Source: a virus
Reading direction: 5' to 3' (one strand)
IMG/VR virus record: IMGVR_UViG_3300031857_000046
Coordinates: 47,138 to 111,137 of that record
DNA length: 64,000 nucleotides
This document shows, one piece after another, positions 15,088-23,337 of the stretch (positions are counted from its first letter, which is position 1; each line of letters opens with the position of its first letter). The notes beneath the pieces are model-generated. The model was given only the letters and a program-made list of their open reading frames with translations. It made no database searches and had not been told where the DNA came from. The position numbers and the translations under genes were made by a program.

Positions 15088-18000
15088 ATGATTATGGCCG
15101 AATACAAGATTTCCCTTGAAGAGATAGAAAAGTTTTTAAATGGGCACGATGATGAGAAATACATCGTGAATGTTGAGTACGATGCCGAAACTAATCTGAT
15201 CCATAAAGTTAAACAAGATCCAGAAAGGGGTAATTATATTGAAACCGAACCATTACTCGCTTTCATGTGGATTAAAAACCTTAATAAAATTAAGGAACTA
15301 ACCAATTTTTACGGTAATAGTGATGCCAAAATTAAGTCCGCTAGACAAAGATTTGGTATTGAAATCAAAGCTTTAGGTGGTGACCACCCAAAGTTAATTG
15401 ACGGTTATAGGTATTTGGTTACATGTAATCAGGGTCACAAAAGAATGTTAGATTTTTTTAGAGAGGGTGGTATTTTTGTTTACGACAAAAGACATGATAT
15501 TAACACTCATTTCTTAATGATATCACCTGTCGAGCAGTATTTTATACATACTGGTAAGCGTTTGTTTAAGGGATTTGAAGAATACGATGAGATTCACAAA
15601 TTTATATTTGACTTAGAGACAACAGGGTTAGACCCAGCCATCAATCGTATTTTCTTGATTGGTATCTACACCAATTTAGGCGTTAGAGAAATCATACCCG
15701 TTGAAGATGATGATGAATCTGAAAGACAAGCCATTACAAAATTCTTTGAGAAAATTAATGAGATTAAACCAACCATCATTGCTGGTTATAATAGTGCAAA
15801 CTTTGACTGGCCATTCTTCTTTAAAAGATGTGAAATTCTTGGTTTAAATATTCAGGATATCGCAATTACCTTAAAAGTTGGTGAATTAATCAACAACAAA
15901 GATAGTATTTTAAAGCTGGGTAACGAGGTTGAGGACTACACCCAAACTAATATGTTTGGTTATAGCGTTATCGATATCATACACTCAGCTAGACGTGCAC
16001 AAGCAATTGATTCAAGCATGAAATCGGTTGGTTTGAAATATGTTTGTAAGTATAACAAGATTGCAAAAAAGAATCGTGTTTATATTGTTGGTGATAAAAT
16101 TGGTAACACATGGTACTCAAAAGATAAATTTTATTTTGATGATAGAACAGGTGCCTACTCTAAAACAAAACCAGCTTTGGAGTTCATGGATTACATTCGT
16201 AGAGAAGATGTTCAGGCTAACCCAGATAAAGTGTTTGTTTTTGGTGATAATATTTTAAGACAAGGACTTGGCGGTCAGGCAAAAGAAATGCGTGGAGAAC
16301 CGAATGTCATTGGTATCGTAACCAAGCACACCCCAGAATCAACACCAGAATCTTATTTCAATGATAAGGATTTTGAAATACTTAAAAAACACATAGATTC
16401 CGATATTAATCAAATAATCGAAAAGATTAAAGAAGGTAAGACAATCGTTTTCCCTAAAATGGGTATCGGTACAGGTTTGGCTCAGTTAGATATGAGAGCC
16501 CCAAAAACATTCAAGTATCTAAAGGGTTTATTAAGTGCGTTACGTGATTACATTAATACTTTTCAAGAAGTTGATGGTAGATATATCGTTGAGCGTTACT
16601 TGATTGATGACTTATGGGAAACTATGGAAGTGGACGATGTTTATAACCAGTCATCGTTCTTGTTAGCTAAATTAGTACCAACAACATATCAAAGGGTTTC
16701 TACCATGGGTACAGCTGGTCTATGGAAATTATTGATGATGACGTATTCATTTGAAAATGATTTGGCAATACCAGTATCGGATGTTAAAAGAGATTACACA
16801 GGTGGTTTATCAAGATTATTTAAAGTTGGTTATTCAACCACTTTAAGAAAGATGGACTACAACTCACTTTACCCAGCTATTCAGTTGGCCCATGATGTAT
16901 TCCCAAGTGTTGATGTTAACGGTGCGATGAAATCGATGTTAAAGTATTTCCACACCGAACGTTTTAAAGCTAAAAACTTAGCCAGCAAATACAAAAAAGA
17001 AGGTAATTACCAATTGGCTGACAAATATAAACGTAAACAATTACCACTTAAGATCTTTATTAACTCGATGTTCGGTGCCCTTGGTGCACCTATGGCTTTC
17101 CAATGGGCTGAAATTGATGTCAGTGAACGTATTACTTGTACGGCAAGACAATACTTAAGATTAATGGTTACATTCTTCCTTAAACGTGGGTACACGCCTT
17201 TAGTACTTGATACGGATGGTGTTAACTTCATGGCACCAAAGAACGGTGAGCCATTTACCTATATCGGTAAGGGTTTAAATGATGAGGTTGAAGCTGGTAA
17301 AGAATATACTGGTGTTAAAGCTGTGGTAGCTGAATTTAATGACACCTATATGCGTGGTGAGATGGGTCTTGGTTTAGATGGTATTTGGCCAGCGACAATT
17401 AACTTATCTAGGAAAAATTACGCTTTACTAGAAGATGACGGGTCAATTAGTTTAACTGGTAACAGTATCAAATCAAAAGCTATGCCCGTTTACATTGAAG
17501 AGTTTTTGGGTAAGGGTATGAAAATGTTATTGAATGGTCATGGCTATGAGTTTGTACAATATTACTACGAATACGCTGAGAAAGTGTGTAATAGAGAAAT
17601 ACCTTTAGCTAAGATTGCCACAAAAGCTAGGGTTAAGAAGTCGATAAATGCTTATATAAATCGTGGTGGTGATAAAAATGGTAAGCAGTTGGCAAAACAA
17701 GCTCACATGGAGTTGGCAATAAAACATAATCTTGATGTTAATCTTGGTGATACAATTTATTATGTTAATAATGGTAAAACAAAATCACATGGTGATGCCC
17801 AAGAAAATAAGGATGGGGAAATGTATGCAACATTGGTACCAAATGAAATTATTGAAAACCAACCAGATTATATTGGTGAATACAATGTACCTAAATATTT
17901 AGAAGCCTTAAATAAAAAGGTTGAACCTTTATTAGTTGCGTTTCCACTTGAAGTTAGAGATAAAATTTTAATTAAAAAATCTGGCGAAAGAACAATGTTC

Positions 18001-18192
18001 TTAAGATCTGAGTTAGATTTGGTAAACGACCAACCTACAGATATTGAAGACCAAGACACTTTAGAAGAATTTTTTACCCCATCTCAAATGGAAAAAGAAT
18101 TCTGGGCTAAAATGAATTATGAATCAGATTATTGGTTTTCAGATAAAATAACTTTCAAAATACCTGGTTTAGACGAAGAATTTACGGTATAG
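15088..18192 (+). CDS. 43: Family B DNA polymerase (T4 gp43-like) with an inserted domain
   Basis: 1034 residues, the replicative polymerase with 3'-5' exonuclease. Visible motifs: Exo I FDLETTG (D175, E177), Exo II YNSANFD (N235 to D240), Exo III Y504-x3-D508, motif A MDYNSLYP (D590), motif B KIFINSMFGALG (about 653), motif C LDTDGVN (D708, D710). Between Exo II and Exo III lies an in-frame segment of 119 codons (about residues 368-486) with VFVFGDN, RQGLGGQAKEMRGEPN, GIVTKHTPES and FPKMGIGTGLAQL. This belongs to a separate small-domain family (DUF7831-type as I recall it) and is not part of other polymerases. Without it the length, about 915, is close to T4 gp43 (898). A second ATG two codons in (15094, MAEYK) is an equally likely start. 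All catalytic residues are present. Confidence 0.95.
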   Translation: MIMAEYKISLEEIEKFLNGHDDEKYIVNVEYDAETNLIHKVKQDPERGNYIETEPLLAFMWIKNLNKIKELTNFYGNSDAKIKSARQRFGIEIKALGGDHPKLIDGYRYLVTCNQGHKRMLDFFREGGIFVYDKRHDINTHFLMISPVEQYFIHTGKRLFKGFEEYDEIHKFIFDLETTGLDPAINRIFLIGIYTNLGVREIIPVEDDDESERQAITKFFEKINEIKPTIIAGYNSANFDWPFFFKRCEILGLNIQDIAITLKVGELINNKDSILKLGNEVEDYTQTNMFGYSVIDIIHSARRAQAIDSSMKSVGLKYVCKYNKIAKKNRVYIVGDKIGNTWYSKDKFYFDDRTGAYSKTKPALEFMDYIRREDVQANPDKVFVFGDNILRQGLGGQAKEMRGEPNVIGIVTKHTPESTPESYFNDKDFEILKKHIDSDINQIIEKIKEGKTIVFPKMGIGTGLAQLDMRAPKTFKYLKGLLSALRDYINTFQEVDGRYIVERYLIDDLWETMEVDDVYNQSSFLLAKLVPTTYQRVSTMGTAGLWKLLMMTYSFENDLAIPVSDVKRDYTGGLSRLFKVGYSTTLRKMDYNSLYPAIQLAHDVFPSVDVNGAMKSMLKYFHTERFKAKNLASKYKKEGNYQLADKYKRKQLPLKIFINSMFGALGAPMAFQWAEIDVSERITCTARQYLRLMVTFFLKRGYTPLVLDTDGVNFMAPKNGEPFTYIGKGLNDEVEAGKEYTGVKAVVAEFNDTYMRGEMGLGLDGIWPATINLSRKNYALLEDDGSISLTGNSIKSKAMPVYIEEFLGKGMKMLLNGHGYEFVQYYYEYAEKVCNREIPLAKIATKARVKKSINAYINRGGDKNGKQLAKQAHMELAIKHNLDVNLGDTIYYVNNGKTKSHGDAQENKDGEMYATLVPNEIIENQPDYIGEYNVPKYLEALNKKVEPLLVAFPLEVRDKILIKKSGERTMFLRSELDLVNDQPTDIEDQDTLEEFFTPSQMEKEFWAKMNYESDYWFSDKITFKIPGLDEEFTV
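16189..16554 (+). repeat. Nine-base direct repeats bounding the polymerase insertion
   Basis: GATTACATT occurs at 16189-16197 and again at 16546-16554, exactly 357 bases (119 codons) apart. The pair marks the borders of the extra domain: the protein reads MDYIRRED before and RDYINTF after. This is what an insertion by short-homology recombination or a target duplication would leave. Confidence 0.7.
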
Positions 18193-18214
18193 TTGAAATA
18201 TTACTTAAATTACC

Positions 18215-18224
18215 GATATTTATA
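18215..18224 (+). promoter_or_regulatory. Putative phage late promoter motif
   Basis: GATATTTATA, exact consensus, 13 bases before the ATG at 18238. It separates the polymerase gene from the following run of small genes. Confidence 0.6.
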
Positions 18225-18237
18225 GATAAAATATCGA

Positions 18238-18810
18238 ATGTCACAAAGTAATAATATAAAAGAATTTATTGATCAGGATGGTGATATAATCAGTGGTGAC
18301 AAAAAATACATTGATTACACTAGCACAACCCATGATACAACCGATGCTACTATTTTGAAAACAAGACAACCGTTTGTTTTTCAAAACTATAGAAGATATT
18401 ACGGTGAATCTGTACTACCTTTTAATAACGAAGCTGACTATTGTAAAGGTAACCCTAAAAAGTTTTATGAGTTTTTAGAAAAAAAGGGTATGGAGCATAC
18501 TTTTGAGGACTACTTCACTGAGGTAAAACCCAAAAAAGATGTTAAACCAGTAATTGACCCAAAAGATAAGCTAAAAGAAATCGCTAAAGAAAAAGCGTTT
18601 AAAATGCTTGAAGACCTTCTTTCAAAAAGAACTGATAGTGATTACCTTATCTCGAAAGAGATGCCAACGAGCATTGAAGAGGTTAAAGATAAAGAAAAAT
18701 TACTTTTTGATAAATTTGACAAGATAGTTGAATTTTTCAGAGACAACCTAAATGAAGGGGAGAAAAAATTATTACTTTCTTATTTTGAAAACTCATTAAA
18801 AAATGGATAA
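18238..18810 (+). CDS. Hypothetical protein, 190 aa
   Basis: Not recognised. Polar, with an N-terminal segment of Thr/Asp/Tyr-rich sequence, a KFYEFLEKKG helix, and a Lys/Glu-rich C-terminal half that should be helical (DKFDKIVEFFRDNLNEGEKKLLLSYF). No signal or membrane segment. It is the first gene after a consensus late-promoter motif and overlaps the next gene by 8 bases, so it heads an operon of small genes running to about 21.1 kb. Late timing suggests a virion or assembly role, but this is only inferred from the promoter. Confidence 0.75.
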   Translation: MSQSNNIKEFIDQDGDIISGDKKYIDYTSTTHDTTDATILKTRQPFVFQNYRRYYGESVLPFNNEADYCKGNPKKFYEFLEKKGMEHTFEDYFTEVKPKKDVKPVIDPKDKLKEIAKEKAFKMLEDLLSKRTDSDYLISKEMPTSIEEVKDKEKLLFDKFDKIVEFFRDNLNEGEKKLLLSYFENSLKNG

Positions 18811-19291
18811 TATACATGAAGAAAACTCAAAACTTTTAGGTAATTTCTATGAAGTACCTGAGGAAGTGTTGGTTTACGTAAAGTACGCTTTAAATAAACA
18901 TGGTGAGGATAATAAAACGGCTAAGGGTTATAAAAGAGCTAATCATATTGTTAATAACCCAAATCAACCGTTTGTTAATTTAGTTAACATTAAAAACTAT
19001 TTTGACACCCTTGATCCAAATAACATTAATAACGTTGAGTTTGATTTGCATGGTGGTAAAGTAATGAATACTTGGGTCCAGGATTTAATAAAAAGGGAGA
19101 GAGAGCGAGTTGAGGGTAATAAAGTTGCTAGAACAAACGCTGGTATGGATGGTCAATTTAGAAAAGACTCTGAGGGTGATGAATTTAACACCGATTTACC
19201 AAAAAACGTAATGGATACACCAGACATAATGTTTAATAGTGCATTACTTGAGGATATCAATAAAATAAAAAATTTAATAAATAAAATCTAA
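18803..19291 (+). CDS. Hypothetical protein, 162 aa
   Basis: Not recognised. A charged, soluble protein. The first half has a VPEEVLVYVKYALNKHGEDNKTAKGYKRA helix-turn pattern and a NIKNYFDTLDPNN segment. The second half holds an EFDLHGGKVMNTWVQDLIKRERERVEG helix and a disordered tail. The start overlaps the previous gene by 8 bases and the next gene begins 2 bases after the stop, a tight cotranscribed cassette. The small size and helix content would fit an assembly or accessory protein. Confidence 0.72.
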   Translation: MDNIHEENSKLLGNFYEVPEEVLVYVKYALNKHGEDNKTAKGYKRANHIVNNPNQPFVNLVNIKNYFDTLDPNNINNVEFDLHGGKVMNTWVQDLIKRERERVEGNKVARTNAGMDGQFRKDSEGDEFNTDLPKNVMDTPDIMFNSALLEDINKIKNLINKI

Positions 19292-19293
19292 TC

Positions 19294-19557
19294 ATGGCTG
19301 ACAATATTTTAAAAGTACCAGCGTCAGAGCAATTAAGACAAGTTGCTTTTGAGGAAAGAGAGGGTAAATTAGTCCCAATCAACGAATATAAACCGAACTC
19401 TTTTGAATATAGCGCAACAAACCCTAACGCACTTAGTGGTGACGCTAAAGGAAAAGGTGACATTGGTAATACTACTGATGTTGAAGAAAGATCAAAATTA
19501 GTTGCTGTTAACAATTATAAAGATACCAACACATATCCAGATTCATCTGTAGTTTAA
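19294..19557 (+). CDS. Small hypothetical protein, 87 aa
   Basis: Not recognised. Hydrophilic with no predicted membrane segment; Gly/Asn/Ser-rich in the middle (NPNALSGDAKGKGD) and likely disordered. It starts 2 bases after the preceding stop and is followed by a 12-base T-rich gap and the WYL-like gene. Its reality rests on the close gene packing and sensible codon use. Confidence 0.6.
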   Translation: MADNILKVPASEQLRQVAFEEREGKLVPINEYKPNSFEYSATNPNALSGDAKGKGDIGNTTDVEERSKLVAVNNYKDTNTYPDSSVV

Positions 19558-19569
19558 TTTTTTTTATTT

Positions 19570-20136
19570 ATGCTTATTATTGAACAAAACGAGAATGAAA
19601 AATTGTCCTTATTACGTCAAGCAATTGAAGATAAGGTAGAAATTTCATTTTGGTATAGAGGTGTCAAAGTTAGCGACCCTAAGAATAAGAAATACACCAA
19701 ACAAAACTGGAGATTTGCTCAACCAACCGATTTAGGTAAGAGTAAAGGTGAAGGTAATAGATGGATGTTAAGGGCTTATCAAAAAAGTGGAGTTAGCAAC
19801 ACCAATAATAGAGCGTGGAAAACATTTTTAGTGGATGAAATGAATAACATAACCCTGTTAAACGCAGATAATAAGGCATACGTTTTACAAAAATATGGCT
19901 ATTTTGAAAAACCAGACGGATCTGGTTTTAGTTTGAGTGGGGATAAAAAAATGGTTAATGATAAACCAGAAATTAAAATAGATATAAATAAAAAAAGACC
20001 AGAAAATAAACCAGAAGAAAAACCAGCTGAACCTCAAGCTCAAGTACAAAATGTGCCTGGGACCACAGATGATAAGGAAACAATAGCTGAACACAGTTCT
20101 GGATTCTTAAAATGGATATATAATATATATGGATAA
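19570..20136 (+). CDS. WYL-like domain protein, 188 aa
   Basis: Residues about 10-105 carry the WYL-type beta fold signature: AIEDKVEISFWYRGVK, then WRFAQPTDLGKSKGEGNRWMLRAYQ, then WKTFLVDEMNNITLL. In bacteria WYL domains sense ligands or nucleic acids, usually behind a helix-turn-helix, which is absent here. The C-terminal third is Pro/Glu/Lys-rich and disordered (KKRPENKPEEKPAEPQ) and ends in a hydrophobic tail GFLKWIYNIYG. It overlaps the next gene by 8 bases. A stand-alone WYL-like domain in a phage late operon is of uncertain function; ligand binding or binding to single-stranded DNA is possible. Confidence 0.6.
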   Translation: MLIIEQNENEKLSLLRQAIEDKVEISFWYRGVKVSDPKNKKYTKQNWRFAQPTDLGKSKGEGNRWMLRAYQKSGVSNTNNRAWKTFLVDEMNNITLLNADNKAYVLQKYGYFEKPDGSGFSLSGDKKMVNDKPEIKIDINKKRPENKPEEKPAEPQAQVQNVPGTTDDKETIAEHSSGFLKWIYNIYG

Positions 20137-20737
20137 TCAAGATAAAGCTGCACTATTAGCGCAAGGAATCGCTAAAGCAAGAATGGTGATGGAAAAAGTT
20201 GAGGCCAACACAGGCGGTAAAATGGCTCAAGATAGAGGTATGTCTGGAATCAACAGAGAAATCTATTCAGACAATTACCAAGAACGTGAACCAGAATACT
20301 TAACCGAAGAGGAAGTTGCTGCAAGAACAAGAAATGCCGCTGGTAATGTACCAAAAAACACAATGAGAAATTTAGCAACATCAAAAATGCCAAAAGAAAT
20401 ACTACAATCATTCATCGACAACCCGATTGTTGATCCAACAATCCCAGTTGGGATGGATAGTTTAATGGAGCAAGTTGCTAAAACGCAACCTAAAATGAAA
20501 CAAATTGAGGAAATGGCTCAACCAAGGCCTGCTGCACCAGCTCAATCGGCACCAGCTATAACAATGGATAAGGAATTAATTGAATATATCATTAAAAAGA
20601 CTGTTGAGACTGTTCTTGAAGAACAAGCTAAAAAAACAAGTATTGATGAAAATTTTCAAATTAAAATAGGTGACAAAGTATTTGGTGGTAAACTAAATGT
20701 TTTGAAAGAAAATAATAATAAAACAAATAAAAAGTAA
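20129..20737 (+). CDS. Hypothetical protein with helical C-terminus, 202 aa
   Basis: Not recognised. An N-terminal helix (KAALLAQGIAKARMVMEKVEANTGGKMAQD) is followed by an Arg/Glu/Asn-rich middle, a Pro/Ala-rich linker (PRPAAPAQSAPA, about residues 138-149) and a C-terminal helix (MDKELIEYIIKKTVETVLEE) with a short beta tail. The shape, with two helical segments joined by a flexible linker, suits an assembly or scaffolding role. It overlaps the WYL-like gene by 8 bases and is 4 bases upstream of the holin candidate. Confidence 0.65.
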   Translation: MDNQDKAALLAQGIAKARMVMEKVEANTGGKMAQDRGMSGINREIYSDNYQEREPEYLTEEEVAARTRNAAGNVPKNTMRNLATSKMPKEILQSFIDNPIVDPTIPVGMDSLMEQVAKTQPKMKQIEEMAQPRPAAPAQSAPAITMDKELIEYIIKKTVETVLEEQAKKTSIDENFQIKIGDKVFGGKLNVLKENNNKTNKK

Positions 20738-20741
20738 AACT

Positions 20742-20906
20742 ATGACAAAAGAACAAGTATTAGGAATCGTAAGACACTTATTAACATTTGTTGGTGGTGT
20801 TTTGGTCGCAAAAGGTTTAGCGACTGATGTTTTGTCTAACGAATTAATCGGTGCCGCTATGACATTAGTTGGTGGTATATGGTCAATCGTAGCAAAAAAT
20901 AAATAA
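20742..20906 (+). CDS. Small holin candidate (Pam3 gp28-like), 54 aa
   Basis: Reading ATG at 20742 gives 54 residues: MTKEQVLGIVRHLLTFVGG, a hydrophobic segment ending in LVAKGLA, then a turn with VLSNELIG and a second hydrophobic segment AAMTLVGGIWSIVAKNK. The pattern of 'R-LLT-VGG-LV-KGL ... LIGA--TLVGGIWS' is that of the small Pam3 gp28-type phage holins. It would form pores in the inner membrane at the end of infection so that endolysin can act. It lies 4 bases after the preceding gene and 17 before the next, in the same operon. The probable endolysin is about 37 kb away. Confidence 0.65.
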   Translation: MTKEQVLGIVRHLLTFVGGVLVAKGLATDVLSNELIGAAMTLVGGIWSIVAKNK

Positions 20907-20923
20907 CTAAAAAAGGTAAAAAC

Positions 20924-21112
20924 ATGCATGTAATTAAATTTTGTAAGAATAAGTGTTGCCCAGTTATCGAGGTTCAAGAAAACGCCATAGTATTAGGCGA
21001 CAAAGATGGACCAGAAGGTATAACAACATGGACCAAAAACCAATTTGCTGACTTTGTTGAAGCAGCTAAAGAAGGTAAATTTGACGAGATTGTTAACGAA
21101 TCTGAAAACTAA
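20924..21112 (+). CDS. Small hypothetical protein with a Cys pair, 62 aa
   Basis: Not recognised. MHVIKFCKNKCCPVIEV gives three Cys within the first 12 residues, followed by a beta-rich region with VLGDKDGPEGITTW and an acidic helical tail (KNQFADFVEAAKEGKFDEIV). The clustered Cys may bind metal. It is the last gene of the operon before a clear terminator at 21137-21166. The short length and plausible packing argue for a real gene, but no function can be given. Confidence 0.6.
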   Translation: MHVIKFCKNKCCPVIEVQENAIVLGDKDGPEGITTWTKNQFADFVEAAKEGKFDEIVNESEN

Positions 21113-21136
21113 GATTCTAACTAGAAAAAATAAATG

Positions 21137-21166
21137 ATGGGGGATTTGATATTCCCCATTTTTTTT
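21137..21166 (+). terminator. Intrinsic terminator of the small-gene operon
   Basis: ATGGGG (from 21137) pairs with CCCCAT (21154-21159) around a loop of about ten bases, followed by seven more T. It ends the 18.2-21.1 kb transcript. Confidence 0.8.
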
Positions 21167-21225
21167 GTACTTTTGTTTTGATTTTTCCTTAATTTTTACT
21201 ATTATTATGGAAACATAGTCAACTT

Positions 21226-22446
21226 ATGAGTAAAATTAACATATTGGTACAACCAAATGACCGAGCTGGTTCGGGTAAATATAGATGCGTAGATCCTCAC
21301 GTGACTTTACAAAATAATAATCCAGATGATTTTTTTGTTGAAATTAATGAAAACGTTAATTTTAATGATGATAGCTATTTAAAAAAGTTCCAATTATTCT
21401 TTTTCCATAGGGCTCCAGGCGGTAACTATCTACAGGGTGTTGAGATTATTAAGAAGATTAAGTCATTTGGTGGTAAAGTAATCATTGACTTGGATGACCA
21501 TTGGAATTTAGACCCATCACACGGTTTATATCAAACTTCAAAAAAGAATGATATTCCGCTACACACAATTAATATTGTAAGAGAGGCTGATTTAGTAACA
21601 GTTTCAACCCACTTTTTACAGAAAGAGGTTTTAAAATATAACAAAAAATGCGTTGTATTGGCAAACGCTATAAACCCTAACGAAACACAGTTTAAACCAC
21701 AACCCAGTCAGTCTGATAAATTAAGATTTGGTTGGTTAGGTGGTTCTTCACACGTTAAGGATATCGAATTGTTAAAAGGCGTACCACAAAGATCAAATGA
21801 GTACGGTGATAAAATGCAAATTGTTTTATGTGGGTATGACACCAGGGGTAAAGTTAAAGCAATACACCCAGAAACTGGTCAGGTTATGGAAAGAGATATG
21901 CAACCTGTTGAAACAACTTGGTTTATGTACGAAATATTTTTAACAGACCACTTTAAAACCATCAAAGATCAAGAGTACATCAAACATTTATTAAAATTTG
22001 ATCAAACCCTTAATTATGATGATAAGAACATGCCGTATAGAAGAATATGGACTAAATCTATTGATACTTACGCAAAGGGTTATAATGAATTTGATGTGGC
22101 TTTAGCGCCATTAAACGATAGTTCTTTTAACATGTATAAATCACAATTAAAAGTTATTGAGGCTGGTTTCCATAAAAAGGCTATTATTGCACAAAATTAT
22201 GGCCCTTACACTATTGATCTAATTTCTTCAATTGAAAAAGGTGGTGGATTTAACCCAAAAGGTAACGCTTTGTTAGTTGAGCCGAGTAAAAATCACAAAC
22301 AATGGAGTCAACATATCAAAAGATTAATTGATAATCCTAATCTTGTTGAGGATCTTGGTGAAAAATTATACGAAACTGTTAAAGACAGATATGATATAAA
22401 TTACGTAACAAAATTGAGAGTTGAAATTTATAAAACATTAATATAA
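21226..22446 (+). CDS. Glycosyltransferase, GT4-like
   Basis: 406 residues with a two-Rossmann GT-B shape: N-terminal domain with GSGKYRCVDPHVTLQ and VIIDLDDHWN, a linker with READLVTVSTHFLQKEV and VVLANAINP, then a C-terminal domain with LRFGWLGGSSHVKDIELL, IVLCGYDT, YNEFDVALAPLNDSSFN and KVIEAGFHKKAIIA (the E of the GT4 E-x7-E region lies in this last block). A sugar from a nucleotide donor would be transferred to a glycan or protein acceptor. It starts a block of glycan genes (21-31 kb), preceded by an untypical ACTATTATTAT promoter-like stretch at about 21198. The stop is 1 base before the dUTPase start. Confidence 0.8.
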   Translation: MSKINILVQPNDRAGSGKYRCVDPHVTLQNNNPDDFFVEINENVNFNDDSYLKKFQLFFFHRAPGGNYLQGVEIIKKIKSFGGKVIIDLDDHWNLDPSHGLYQTSKKNDIPLHTINIVREADLVTVSTHFLQKEVLKYNKKCVVLANAINPNETQFKPQPSQSDKLRFGWLGGSSHVKDIELLKGVPQRSNEYGDKMQIVLCGYDTRGKVKAIHPETGQVMERDMQPVETTWFMYEIFLTDHFKTIKDQEYIKHLLKFDQTLNYDDKNMPYRRIWTKSIDTYAKGYNEFDVALAPLNDSSFNMYKSQLKVIEAGFHKKAIIAQNYGPYTIDLISSIEKGGGFNPKGNALLVEPSKNHKQWSQHIKRLIDNPNLVEDLGEKLYETVKDRYDINYVTKLRVEIYKTLI

Positions 22447-22447
22447 C

Positions 22448-23032
22448 ATGAACGATAGATTAGAAAATTTAAACATGGACGATCTTTTTGATGATGAAAC
22501 CAAAAATGAACTGGATAATATCCTAAAACAAACCCAACATATGATGGGTGATTGGGATTATGATCCAAATGACATGACAATTAAATTAAAGGTTTCTTTT
22601 ATTAATAAATCAAATAACCCCGATCCAACTTATGAAAAAGAGGGTGATAGTGGTTTTGATATCAGAGCGAATAATGATAAAACGATTGAAATTGAGCCTG
22701 GACACAGAGCTTTAATACCAACAGGCTTGTATTTTGAAATACCCATGGGTTATGAATTACAAGTTAGGTCCAGAAGTGGACTTGCATTAAAAAATGGTAT
22801 TATGGTTTTAAATAGCCCTGGCACCGTTGATTCTGGTTATAGGGGTGAGGTTGGTGTTATTTTACATAACTCAGATAAATCAGCACCTTTTTATGTTCAC
22901 AAAGGTGATAGAATAGCACAAGGTGTTATCGCTGCTGTACAAACAATGGGTAAAACTAAATTTATAAAAACAAACGAACTATCAAGTAGCGACAGAGGTA
23001 CTGGTGGTTTCGGATCAACTGGTATTAATTAA
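22448..23032 (+). CDS. dut: dUTPase
   Basis: The five motifs of trimeric dUTPase are present: GDSGFDIRAN (motif 1, about residues 66-75), RSRSGLALKNGI (2), VDSGYRGEVGVILHN (3), GDRIAQGVIA (4) and SSDRGTGGFGSTG (5, C-terminal). The enzyme converts dUTP to dUMP and pyrophosphate, keeping uracil out of phage DNA and providing dTMP precursor. The ~50 N-terminal residues before the core are an acidic extension (MNDRLENLNMDDLFDDE) not needed for catalysis. It is placed within the glycan island and fits the tight spacing of a phage operon (1 base after one gene, overlapping the next by one base). Confidence 0.95.
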   Translation: MNDRLENLNMDDLFDDETKNELDNILKQTQHMMGDWDYDPNDMTIKLKVSFINKSNNPDPTYEKEGDSGFDIRANNDKTIEIEPGHRALIPTGLYFEIPMGYELQVRSRSGLALKNGIMVLNSPGTVDSGYRGEVGVILHNSDKSAPFYVHKGDRIAQGVIAAVQTMGKTKFIKTNELSSSDRGTGGFGSTGIN

Positions 23033-23337
23033 TGGTAGTATTTAAAGATCAAATAAAAGCTTATAAAGCGATCACACAAGATATCTTAAACCAGATAGAA
23101 TATAAAACTGTTTGGTCTGGTAAAAGAATTGAGGTGGGTGATAAAGTTTTGTACGCATTTGTATACCCTTTAAATTCAGAGGACTATAAATTAGCAACGT
23201 TCCTTGAACGTGAATTAGATGAAGTTAACCAAATCTTCACCTATGTACAAACAATAAAAGGTATTATACCTGTATTAAAATATAAAAATGATAATCTTGT
23301 GAGAGATTTAATCATAGAGGAAGAGGATGAGTCATAA
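23032..23337 (+). CDS. Small hypothetical protein, 101 aa
   Basis: Not recognised. VVFKDQIKAYKAITQDILNQIEYK forms a helix, followed by a strand-rich region with a VWSGKRIEVGDKVLYAF phrase and a C-terminal acidic tail (LIIEEEDES). Overlaps dUTPase by one base and the next glycosyltransferase by 11 bases, so it is co-translated with them. Confidence 0.65.
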   Translation: MVVFKDQIKAYKAITQDILNQIEYKTVWSGKRIEVGDKVLYAFVYPLNSEDYKLATFLERELDEVNQIFTYVQTIKGIIPVLKYKNDNLVRDLIIEEEDES

